Assembly: GCA_003158735.1 (NCBI GenBank)
Contig: PMLB01000433.1
Coordinates: forward strand, 14,573-50,501
DNA: 35,929 bases
Direction: 5' to 3'
Source of the DNA: Myxococcales bacterium
GTDB lineage: Bacteria > Myxococcota_A > Polyangia > Fen-1088
Shown: positions 1 to 6,681 of the stretch, one piece after another
Layout of the letters: each line of letters opens with the position of its first letter
Numbering within the stretch: the first letter of the stretch is position 1
Translations under genes and position numbers: made by a program
Notes under the pieces: generated by a model
Told to the model about the DNA's origin: nothing
Database searches by the model: none
What the model saw: only the letters and a program-made list of their open reading frames with translations

Positions 1-23
1 CTCCGCTCCGGTGCTCGCGCCGA

Positions 24-169
24 CGAAGGCGCGGCGAAGCCGCGGGGGCAGGTGGCAGGGTGGGTAGGTCCGAGTGCCCGAAGGGCCTTCGTCATCGGGC
101 CGGCGAAGGCGCGGCGAAGCCGCGGGGGTAGGCGGTGGGGTGGGCAGGTCCGAGTGCCCGAAGGGCCTT
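24..169. repeat. Tandem doublet of a GC-rich palindromic repeat
   Basis: Two 66-bp copies (24-89 and 104-169) lie 80 bp apart and differ at about five positions. Each contains a perfect hairpin, CGCGGC-gaa-GCCGCG (30-44 in the first copy), followed by a G-rich stretch and a second small hairpin, GCCC-gaa-GGGC (76-86). The order of motifs (gacgaaggcgcg, hairpin, gggtgggNaggtcc, cccgaag) is also found, diverged, inside purL near 18340-18410. This looks like a dispersed repeat family. I see no coding role here; the minus-strand reading frame across it is attributed to the repeat and to antisense of the next gene. Confidence 0.75.
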
Positions 170-277
170 GTCGGCCGGTTCTTGAAGGCGGATTGATGCT
201 GCATACGTAGCGGGGCGGGTTCGCGATTCGCGGATCACTCGATTTTTTGCATTCCCCGCCAAACCCCTTATCAAGGT
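170..277. other. Intergenic region upstream of the AAA/TPR gene
   Basis: This stretch follows the repeat doublet and precedes the AAA gene. It is locally more AT-rich around 240-270 (a run of six T near 243-248), as expected for a promoter-bearing region, but I cannot define a convincing -35/-10 pair. No RNA gene or small ORF with a ribosome site was seen. Confidence 0.4.
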
Positions 278-2896
278 GTGATGGACCTTGAGCAAGAGGG
301 CAAGAAGCGGGATTTTCTGGTTCGGGGTTTTGTGGGCCGCGTAGAGGAGCGCCGCGCGCTCGATGCTGCCCTTGGTCGAGCAATCCGATCCGATGCGCCG
401 CAGTTCGTAACGGTCATCGGCGAAAACGGGTTGGGAAAGACGAGGCTCGTCCAGGAATGGGTCAAGCAGGTGGAAGAAGCCGGGGAATTCCGCGTTTTTC
501 TTGCCAGCGGCAAGCCGCCCGCAGACAGCCAAGCGGCACCGTTCATGATGCTCGCTGCCTTGCTGCGCAAGCGATTTGGAATCACGGCGAAGATGGACGA
601 CGTGACGGCTCAGGCCGCATTTCGCGCCGAGTTGCAATCTGTCTTCGGGGATCGCCGCGTGTCCGAAGTCGCGGGCCTGATGGGCCAGTTCTTGGGCTTC
701 GAGATGCCGGAAAGCCCGCTCGCCCAGTCGCTGGCCATGCGGCCCGAGCGGCAGCTCGACATGGCGCGCGCCATTCTGGGACGATTCTTGGAAGAAGATG
801 CGCGCAAACACCCCCTGGCCTTGGTGGTTGACGACGTCCACCTGGCTGACGATGCATCGCTGGACGTGCTGCAATGTCTGTCTGCCGAGCTGGGTGAAGC
901 GGCCATTGTCGTCGTGGCCACGGCCCGGCCCGAGTTGTTCGTGCGTCGGCCGGAGTGGATGAAGCAAGAAGGCAGCCACGCGCGCATCGACTTGAAGCCG
1001 CTGGGGCCGCTTGAGATGGACGTGTTCATCAAGGGCGCGCTCGGCGCACAGGAGCTGGCGCCGGGGTTGGCGGAACGGGCAGCCATCGAGTCCGGCGGCA
1101 ATCCTTTCCTGCTCGAGCAACTCCTCGGCGTGTATCACGAGCACGGCATTCTGGTCGCGGCCACGGCCAGTTCGTGGCTGTTCGACACGGAGCGCGCCGA
1201 CCAGGAACCCCTCGCGCTCGGACCTGAAGCGGCAGCCCAGGCGCGCGTGGTCACGCTGTCGTCTGCCGAGCGAGAGCTGCTCGGGCGTGCGGTGGCCATG
1301 GGGCCGATGTTCTGGGCCGGAGGCGTGGTGGCATTGGGACGCATCGGTGCCGATCCCTGGGATTCGACCATCGTGTTTGCTCCGGATCCATCCATCGAAC
1401 AGACCAAGCATCTGGCGGTGTCGTTGCAGGAACGAGGCTTCGTCCACCCATCCCTTGAAGAGATCTTGGACTGCGGTGAGACCGCGTGGGCCTTGACCGA
1501 GCCGGCGCTGCGCGCCTTGGTCGAAGCCGCGGTTGACCCTCGGACGTTGGCCGAGCGCCGGCGCTTCGCGGCCCAGTGGATCGAAGCCAGATTGGGCGCC
1601 TCGCCATCGAGTGAGCAACACGAGTACGTGGCGGCGCTCTATGCCGAGGGTGGTGACGACCGCAGGGCCGCGTTGGCCTATTTGGCAGCCGGGGATCTGG
1701 CGGGCCAGCGTCGGCGCTACGAGCGCGCGCGGGCCTTGTATCTGCAGGGCGTCCGCCTGCTCGCGGCGGACGATGCCATGCTCAAGATCGACGCGTGTCA
1801 CAAACTGGGCGACGCGGCGGCGCGGCTCGGTCGCAGCCGCGAGGCGCTGGCCCACTTCGCCGAGATGCTCAGGGTGGCGTGGCGACTGGATTTGCCCGCC
1901 AAAGGCGGAGCGGCGCATTCGCGCATCGGGCGCATCCATCGCTCGCTGGGCGACTATCGACTGGCGCTGCAGCACCTGGACATGGCGCACTTGCTTTTCG
2001 ATCTGGCGGGCGACCGGCCCGGCGTGGCGGCCAGCCTGGACGACATCGGCCGGGTCAACTACCTCATCGGGAGACCGGATGAGGCCATCCGCTGCCACCA
2101 AGCCGCGCTGGCAATCCGCGAGGAACTTCACGATCAGCGCGGCAAGGCGCTCACGCTGTCCTGGCTGGGGCTGGTCGAGGCGCACATAGGCGAGCTGGGC
2201 CGGGCGCAACAGAGCTTCCAGGAGGCGCTTCTTATCAGCAAGACCACGCGCGACCCACATGGCGTGGTTTTTTCACTGCTCGACCTGGGAAGCTTGGCGC
2301 GCGAGGCAGGGCACCCGGGGCTGGCGCAGAACCTGTTGGAGCAGGCGCGCGCAGTGGCTCGCGAAATGGGCGAGTGTTTGAATGAGTGCCACGTGGCCCT
2401 GCAAATCGGCGAGTGCCATCTGGCGTTGGGCCAGGTAGCCGAGGCCGAGGCCGAGCTGAAAGCGGCGCGGGACGTCGCACGCAAGTTCGGGGCGCGGCGA
2501 CTTTGCGCCGAGGCCGACCGCGGGCTGGCCGAGATCTGCCTGGCCCGCGAAGACCATGTGGGCGCGCGCGAGCACGCCAGCCGGGCCGCGGCCGAGGGTG
2601 AGAAACTGGGAGCGGGGCCACTGGTGGGCGCAGCCCTGCGCGTGCTGGCCACCGCGCTTTCGCACGGCGCGTCTGGCGAGTCGGAACGTGGCGGTCCGCG
2701 CGAGGTTTTCGATCGGGCTGTGGAGGTTCTAGGGGAATCGCGCGCAGAACTGGAGCTGGGCCGCGCATTCACTGCCTATGCCGAGTACGAGGAGCGCACG
2801 GGCAGGGGTGCCAACGCGGGTGACCTGCGCGAACGAGCGCGCGCCATCCGCAGGCGGGCAATTCACGGGGAAGCCGCCAGCCTCGCAGAAGCCTAG
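278..2896 (+). CDS. AAA-family (STAND-like) ATPase with C-terminal TPR array
   Basis: This 872-residue protein has an N-terminal NTPase domain. A 'GFVGR' entry motif (17-21) precedes Walker A GENGLGKT (48-55) and Walker B LVVDD (182-186). The ATPase region runs to about residue 310 and resembles the AAA_16 ATPases found in LuxR-type and Ser/Thr-kinase-linked regulators. From about residue 440 onward the protein is helical, with repeated A..Y..AL..H..A motifs typical of tetratricopeptide repeats (for example 540-700). Proteins of this build usually act as ATP-driven signalling switches that use the TPRs to bind partners. Here neither a kinase nor a helix-turn-helix domain is visible, so the output is unknown. 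The start is GTG 278 or the adjacent ATG 281; only a weak AAGG precedes it. It stands alone, with no obvious operon partner. Confidence 0.85.
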   Translation: MMDLEQEGKKRDFLVRGFVGRVEERRALDAALGRAIRSDAPQFVTVIGENGLGKTRLVQEWVKQVEEAGEFRVFLASGKPPADSQAAPFMMLAALLRKRFGITAKMDDVTAQAAFRAELQSVFGDRRVSEVAGLMGQFLGFEMPESPLAQSLAMRPERQLDMARAILGRFLEEDARKHPLALVVDDVHLADDASLDVLQCLSAELGEAAIVVVATARPELFVRRPEWMKQEGSHARIDLKPLGPLEMDVFIKGALGAQELAPGLAERAAIESGGNPFLLEQLLGVYHEHGILVAATASSWLFDTERADQEPLALGPEAAAQARVVTLSSAERELLGRAVAMGPMFWAGGVVALGRIGADPWDSTIVFAPDPSIEQTKHLAVSLQERGFVHPSLEEILDCGETAWALTEPALRALVEAAVDPRTLAERRRFAAQWIEARLGASPSSEQHEYVAALYAEGGDDRRAALAYLAAGDLAGQRRRYERARALYLQGVRLLAADDAMLKIDACHKLGDAAARLGRSREALAHFAEMLRVAWRLDLPAKGGAAHSRIGRIHRSLGDYRLALQHLDMAHLLFDLAGDRPGVAASLDDIGRVNYLIGRPDEAIRCHQAALAIREELHDQRGKALTLSWLGLVEAHIGELGRAQQSFQEALLISKTTRDPHGVVFSLLDLGSLAREAGHPGLAQNLLEQARAVAREMGECLNECHVALQIGECHLALGQVAEAEAELKAARDVARKFGARRLCAEADRGLAEICLAREDHVGAREHASRAAAEGEKLGAGPLVGAALRVLATALSHGASGESERGGPREVFDRAVEVLGESRAELELGRAFTAYAEYEERTGRGANAGDLRERARAIRRRAIHGEAASLAEA

Positions 2897-2912
2897 GGGC
2901 CACTTGCGGTCG

Positions 2913-2922
2913 CCACCGGTGG
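2913..2922. other. 10-bp perfect palindrome after the AAA gene
   Basis: CCACCGGTGG lies 17 bp past the stop codon of the AAA/TPR gene. It could form a small hairpin, but no T-run follows, so it is weak as an intrinsic terminator. It may equally be chance in GC-rich DNA. Confidence 0.25.
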
Positions 2923-2962
2923 TCAGGCCCGGCTCCGCCTCGGATGCCAGTGAAGAAAAGTC

Positions 2963-2992
2963 TTGTGCTGGTTGCGTGAGCCGGCTCACAAT
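2963..2992 (+). promoter_or_regulatory. Candidate promoter of FN3 lipoprotein copy 1
   Basis: TTGTGC (2963-2968), an 18-bp spacer, and CACAAT (2987-2992). The match to sigma-70 is moderate, but the same boxes at the same spacing occur upstream of copy 2, which is the main support. A perfect 14-bp palindrome, GTGAGCCGGCTCAC (2976-2989), overlaps the spacer and the -10 box and could be an operator. It is not kept in copy 2. Confidence 0.35.
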
Positions 2993-3002
2993 ATGAGCTG
3001 AT

Positions 3003-3044
3003 CTACGTTCAGACATCACTAACTTCGCTGGGAGTAACGACTCA
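3003..3044 (+). promoter_or_regulatory. 42-nt leader identical to that of copy 2
   Basis: These 42 bases in the untranslated leader match 6640-6681 with no difference, although the flanking upstream DNA and the coding regions have diverged. A GGAG (3031-3034) lies 12 nt before the ATG, long for a Shine-Dalgarno sequence. Conservation above that of the coding sequence suggests a functional leader (translation control or mRNA stability) or local gene conversion. Confidence 0.55.
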
Positions 3045-3046
3045 CA

Positions 3047-6000
3047 ATGCGCAGCCATGTGGCCCTCGCTTGGGCAGTTTCCCTGCTGTGGATGGGAGCC
3101 TGCGTTAATGTGGACAAGCCCGGCAAAGTGGCCAAGTGCGAGCAGCCCGGCAGCAACTGCGTACCTGACGCCGCCGCCGTTCCGGAAGTCCAAGATGCTG
3201 ACGAAGACGGTGACCTGGACAAAGATGGCGCCACCGATGCACCGGCCGTGCCGATCCGTGACGCGGCCAAAGACGGAGCATCCGGTGGCGCGCCTGACCT
3301 CGCGCTGGATGTGCCGCCAGCCGTTTTGCGGGACGCCGCCCAGGATGCTGCCCAAGACGCTGCTCGCGATGCTGCGGGAGAGCAAACAGGCGGTCCTTGC
3401 TGGGGCGCCAGTGGCCCGGCTAAGGCTGGCGTTGTCTGTCGCGCTGCCGTTGGTCTGTGTGACGTGGATGAAGTCTGCGATGGCATCCACGCCGACTGCC
3501 CGGCCGACAACTACGCGCCCACAACGACGGTGTGTCGCCAGGCCGCGGGTGACTGCGATATCGCCGAGAGCTGCACCGGCTCTGGCCCAGATTGTCCGGT
3601 CGATGCGGTGATGACCGCGGGCACCCTCTGTCGCAAGGCCGCGGGCGTGTGTGACGTGGCCGAGAGCTGTTCGGGAACCGACCCCGCCTGTCCGGCCGAC
3701 GGCATGGTTCCGCCCGGAAGCACCTGCCGTCCGTCCACTGACGGAAACCAATGCGATCCGGCCGAGGTTTGCACCGGCACGAGCGTGTCCTGTCCTGCCG
3801 ACGTCATATACGCGCGCCCCGCCGCACCCACGGCCGCGAAGGCGGCGCTGGGGACCGTCGTGGGCACTGCCAGCATCTCATGGACCGCTCCTGTCGGGGG
3901 CGCGCCCACCGGATACAATGTCAAGCGGAGCGCCACACCCACGGCTGGCTACACAACATTGGGCACGCCGCCCACGACCACCAGTTCTCCCTACACCGAC
4001 ACCGGGCTTACCGGCGGTTCGACTTTCTACTACGTGGTGTCTTCCATCAACACGGTCGCGACCTGCGAGTCAGACAACTCTGCCCCAGCCTCTGTCACGG
4101 CAGTCAATCCTTGCACGCCACCGGCCGTGCCCGTGGTGACCGCCGCCTCGGGCAACGCCCAGGTTGATCTGACCTGGCCGCCCTCGACTGGCGCCACATC
4201 GTACGGTGTCGGGCGCAGCGAAACGGCTGGGACAGGCTACATGTCGGCGACCACTGTCACCACCTGCACAACGACATGCAGCTACGACGACATAAACGTT
4301 TCGAACGGGACGACCTACTACTACGTGGTGACGGCCAGCAATGGAAAGTGCAGTTCCCTCGATTCGGCAGAGGTTTCTGGAGCGCCGAGCTGCACGCCGA
4401 CGGCGACGCCGGCCAATCTGAAAGCCAAGCCCAACAACGCCTCGGTGGCGTTGTCATGGGACGCGACCACGGGTGCCGTCTCCTACCGAATCAAGCGCAG
4501 CCTAAGCTCAACTTCTGGTTTCGACACCGTATTTACGTCAAGTATTCCCAGCTTTACCGATGCCACGGTCATCAATGGGACGACCTACTACTACGTAGTC
4601 GAAGCCAACAACGGCCAGTGCCTGTCAGCCGATTCTGCAGTGGTGTCTGCCCTCCCAGCCTGTACCCCGCCGACAGTGCCAGGCAAACCCACGGCCACGC
4701 CAGGCGATGGCCAGGTGACGCTCTCGTGGCCTGCCTCGACGGGCGGCGCGAGTTCGTATCAGGTTCTGCGCAGCACGACGAGCGGCGGTCCGTATGCGAT
4801 TCTCACTTCGCCAACCAGCACGGGCATCACGGACACCGGTCTGACCGACGGGACGACCTACTTCTATGTCGTGAAGTCCAACAATGGGTTCTGCCTCTCC
4901 GCCCCCTCGTCCGAGTCCTCTGCCACGCCGGTGTGCACGCCGCCGTCGGCCCCGACCAACTTGCTCGCAACCCCGGGCGACAGCAAGGTCAGCCTTTCCT
5001 GGACCGCCCCCGCGACGGGAACTGTGAAGTCGTATGTCGTCACGCGCACGACAGCCGGCGCCGATGCGCATAGCGACATCCCGGTTCCCGCAGGGACTAC
5101 CTTGGCCGACTCGCCGCTGGTCAACGGGACGACGTACTACTACGCGGTCAGCGCTAGCAACGGCAATTGCCTTTCGGCTCCTTCGACTGCGGTTTCCGCC
5201 ACGCCGAAACAGGCTTGTACCCTGACTGCGCCGATGAACGTGGCCGCCACGCCAGGCAACCAGCAGGTGACGATTACGTGGAACATTTCGGACGCGGGCT
5301 CGCTGTCGTATGTCGTCTCACGCGGCACAGCCGTCGGGGGTCCCTACGGCACTGTCGTTCCCAACCCGAACCCGGCGGGTACCATAGACACGGCAGTCAG
5401 CAACGGGACGACCTACTACTACGTCGTGACCGTGAGCAATGGCACTTGCACCTCGCCCAATTCGACCGAGGTTTCTGCCAAGCCAGTCTGCACGCCCCCG
5501 CTGGTGCCAATCAACGTCGCGGCAGTCGCAGACAACAGCAATGGCAATATCAACGTGTCGTGGGCTCCCGCGGCTACTGGTCCGACGCCTACGGGGTACA
5601 CCGTCTCGCATGGGACGAACGTGACTGGACCGTTCACCGTGGTGGCCACCAACCAGACCCCCACGACCTTTGCGGACCCGGGGACGGGCCTGACTGCGGG
5701 CACGACCTACTACTATGTCGTGAGCGCCAGCAATGCGAGTGGCACCTGTGCGTCGGTCAACTCCGGTGCTGCGTCCGCTGTGTCCTGCAATTCGCCCACG
5801 GTTCCTACTGGGGTCACGGCCACGGCGGGGATCTCGCGGGTGACGGTGTCGTGGACCGCTTCGACCAAGGGCCCCACGTCGTATCAGGTCAAGCGCGGGA
5901 CCGCCCTCGCAGGGCCATTCACGGCGCTCAACCCGCCGGCGACTGCCAGCCCCTACGTCGACTCGGGCTCGGGCATGACCCCTGGGACGAGTTACTACTA

Positions 6001-6391
6001 CGTTGTGGCTGCCCGGAACGCTGGCGGGGTGTGTAGCTCGGCCAATTCCGGCGCGACATCGGCGACACCACGCAATTGCATCGTGGCCTCCGGCGCCGCA
6101 ACAAACGGTCACCCGGCGCTGTTCGGCACCTTCGATGGAGTATGCTACGTTTCCTGTGATGTTTTTCAGGGCTGGGGTTGCTCGAACACGGAGACCCGGA
6201 CAGTCACGATGAACGGCAGTCCTTTGGCTTGCGGGTACACTCCCATTCCCGCGGCAAAGACATCGGGCTTCAACGTAATCGACGTATCCGCCGCCGACCA
6301 GAACAACGGCGGACATGACTACGCCTCGCTCTTTTGGTGGGGCACCTGGAGCACCAGCTGCACGATTCCAGCCACCGGGTTGGATTTCTAG
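3047..6391 (+). CDS. Modular lipoprotein: Cys-rich repeats, eight FN3 domains, six-Cys tail (copy 1)
   Basis: This 1114-residue protein is exported. It has an N-terminal signal peptide with a lipobox-like MGAC (Cys19), then an acidic Ala/Asp-rich linker to about 115. Four disintegrin-like repeats of about 33 residues follow (about 118-255, pattern CRxAxGxCDxAExCxG...CPxD). Eight fibronectin type III domains of about 94 residues span about 256-1006. Each carries a near-invariant NGTTYYYVV strand, a Cys in a following NGxC motif and, for most, a Cys in the CTPP linker, suggesting one disulfide per module. A C-terminal domain of about 105 residues with six cysteines ends in GLDF. The protein is probably a surface adhesin or binding protein; the ligand is unknown. 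It is a tandem paralog of the next gene. The start is fixed by the signal peptide and by alignment with copy 2. Confidence 0.88.
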   Translation: MRSHVALAWAVSLLWMGACVNVDKPGKVAKCEQPGSNCVPDAAAVPEVQDADEDGDLDKDGATDAPAVPIRDAAKDGASGGAPDLALDVPPAVLRDAAQDAAQDAARDAAGEQTGGPCWGASGPAKAGVVCRAAVGLCDVDEVCDGIHADCPADNYAPTTTVCRQAAGDCDIAESCTGSGPDCPVDAVMTAGTLCRKAAGVCDVAESCSGTDPACPADGMVPPGSTCRPSTDGNQCDPAEVCTGTSVSCPADVIYARPAAPTAAKAALGTVVGTASISWTAPVGGAPTGYNVKRSATPTAGYTTLGTPPTTTSSPYTDTGLTGGSTFYYVVSSINTVATCESDNSAPASVTAVNPCTPPAVPVVTAASGNAQVDLTWPPSTGATSYGVGRSETAGTGYMSATTVTTCTTTCSYDDINVSNGTTYYYVVTASNGKCSSLDSAEVSGAPSCTPTATPANLKAKPNNASVALSWDATTGAVSYRIKRSLSSTSGFDTVFTSSIPSFTDATVINGTTYYYVVEANNGQCLSADSAVVSALPACTPPTVPGKPTATPGDGQVTLSWPASTGGASSYQVLRSTTSGGPYAILTSPTSTGITDTGLTDGTTYFYVVKSNNGFCLSAPSSESSATPVCTPPSAPTNLLATPGDSKVSLSWTAPATGTVKSYVVTRTTAGADAHSDIPVPAGTTLADSPLVNGTTYYYAVSASNGNCLSAPSTAVSATPKQACTLTAPMNVAATPGNQQVTITWNISDAGSLSYVVSRGTAVGGPYGTVVPNPNPAGTIDTAVSNGTTYYYVVTVSNGTCTSPNSTEVSAKPVCTPPLVPINVAAVADNSNGNINVSWAPAATGPTPTGYTVSHGTNVTGPFTVVATNQTPTTFADPGTGLTAGTTYYYVVSASNASGTCASVNSGAASAVSCNSPTVPTGVTATAGISRVTVSWTASTKGPTSYQVKRGTALAGPFTALNPPATASPYVDSGSGMTPGTSYYYVVAARNAGGVCSSANSGATSATPRNCIVASGAATNGHPALFGTFDGVCYVSCDVFQGWGCSNTETRTVTMNGSPLACGYTPIPAAKTSGFNVIDVSAADQNNGGHDYASLFWWGTWSTSCTIPATGLDF

Positions 6392-6415
6392 CCGCGCGAG
6401 CGAGCCGCGGAGTAG

Positions 6416-6535
6416 CTACCTGCGATTCGCAGCGGTCAACGCCTCGATCTGGGCGCTCCGCACGACATGCCAGGAAACCAGGTTGTCGATGCGGCCCACG
6501 ATCTGGCCGCCCGGCGCGAGATGCAGTGCTGGTAA
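6416..6535 (-). pseudogene. Truncated 3' end of a dsbD-like gene
   Basis: Translated on the minus strand, this gives the last ~40 residues of the DsbD-like protein encoded at 10041-11411. The APGGQIVGRIDN core and the following SWHVVR are identical, and 27 of the final 34 residues match. The stop codon sits at the equivalent place. Similarity fades just after the thioredoxin cis-Pro region (LPA), where sequence resembling the upstream flank of the FN3 gene takes over. It lacks the membrane domain and the CxxC motif, so it cannot be functional. It is a scar of the tandem duplication, not an independent gene. Confidence 0.85.
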
Positions 6536-6599
6536 ACACCGCCACGCGTCCGATCTGCTGTCGGGTGCACTTCCGCCTCGGAGGCAGCAAAGAAAAGCC

Positions 6600-6629
6600 T
6601 TGTACTGGTTGCGTTGTCCTGCCCACAAT
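6600..6629 (+). promoter_or_regulatory. Candidate promoter of FN3 lipoprotein copy 2
   Basis: TTGTAC (6600-6605), an 18-bp spacer, and CACAAT (6624-6629). Position and spacing are the same as in copy 1. The spacer has diverged and lost the 14-bp palindrome present in copy 1, so the two genes may be regulated differently. Confidence 0.35.
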
Positions 6630-6639
6630 ATGAGTCGAC

Positions 6640-6681
6640 CTACGTTCAGACATCACTAACTTCGCTGGGAGTAACGACTCA
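6640..6681 (+). promoter_or_regulatory. 42-nt leader identical to that of copy 1
   Basis: This is identical to 3003-3044. GGAG (6668-6671) lies 9 nt before ATG 6681 and 12 nt before ATG 6684; the latter is the start equivalent to that of copy 1. Confidence 0.55.

Larger units (their letters stand above)
2934..6535. repeat. Tandem duplication, copy 1 (FN3 gene plus dsbD 3' remnant)
   Basis: This segment is homologous along its length to about 6572-10160. The matched parts are the upstream region (2934 aligns with 6572), the candidate promoter, a leader identical over 42 nt, the whole FN3 lipoprotein gene, and about 120 bp of the dsbD 3' end on the opposite strand. The unit is about 3.6 kb. 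The copies have diverged substantially at codon level, so the event is not recent, though both genes are still open. Confidence 0.85.
6392..6680. other. Intergenic region between the FN3 paralogs
   Basis: The 289-bp gap holds, in order, a small hairpin after the stop (CCGCG...CGCGG, 6393-6411), the dsbD 3' remnant on the minus strand (6416-6535), a short non-conserved stretch with the duplication junction (about 6536-6571), and the duplicated promoter and leader of the second FN3 gene (6572-6680). Confidence 0.7.

Noticed and set aside
92..2260. 722-codon open frame on the minus strand
   Set aside because: It lies opposite the AAA/TPR gene, which has clear Walker motifs; the minus translation has no recognisable domain and runs into the palindromic repeat. 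Long antisense frames are usual in DNA with this GC content.
3800..6060. FN3 repeat DNA considered as a recombinational hot spot with recent unit gain or loss
   Set aside because: Both paralogs have eight modules in the same order and corresponding modules match best, so no recent change in number is visible.
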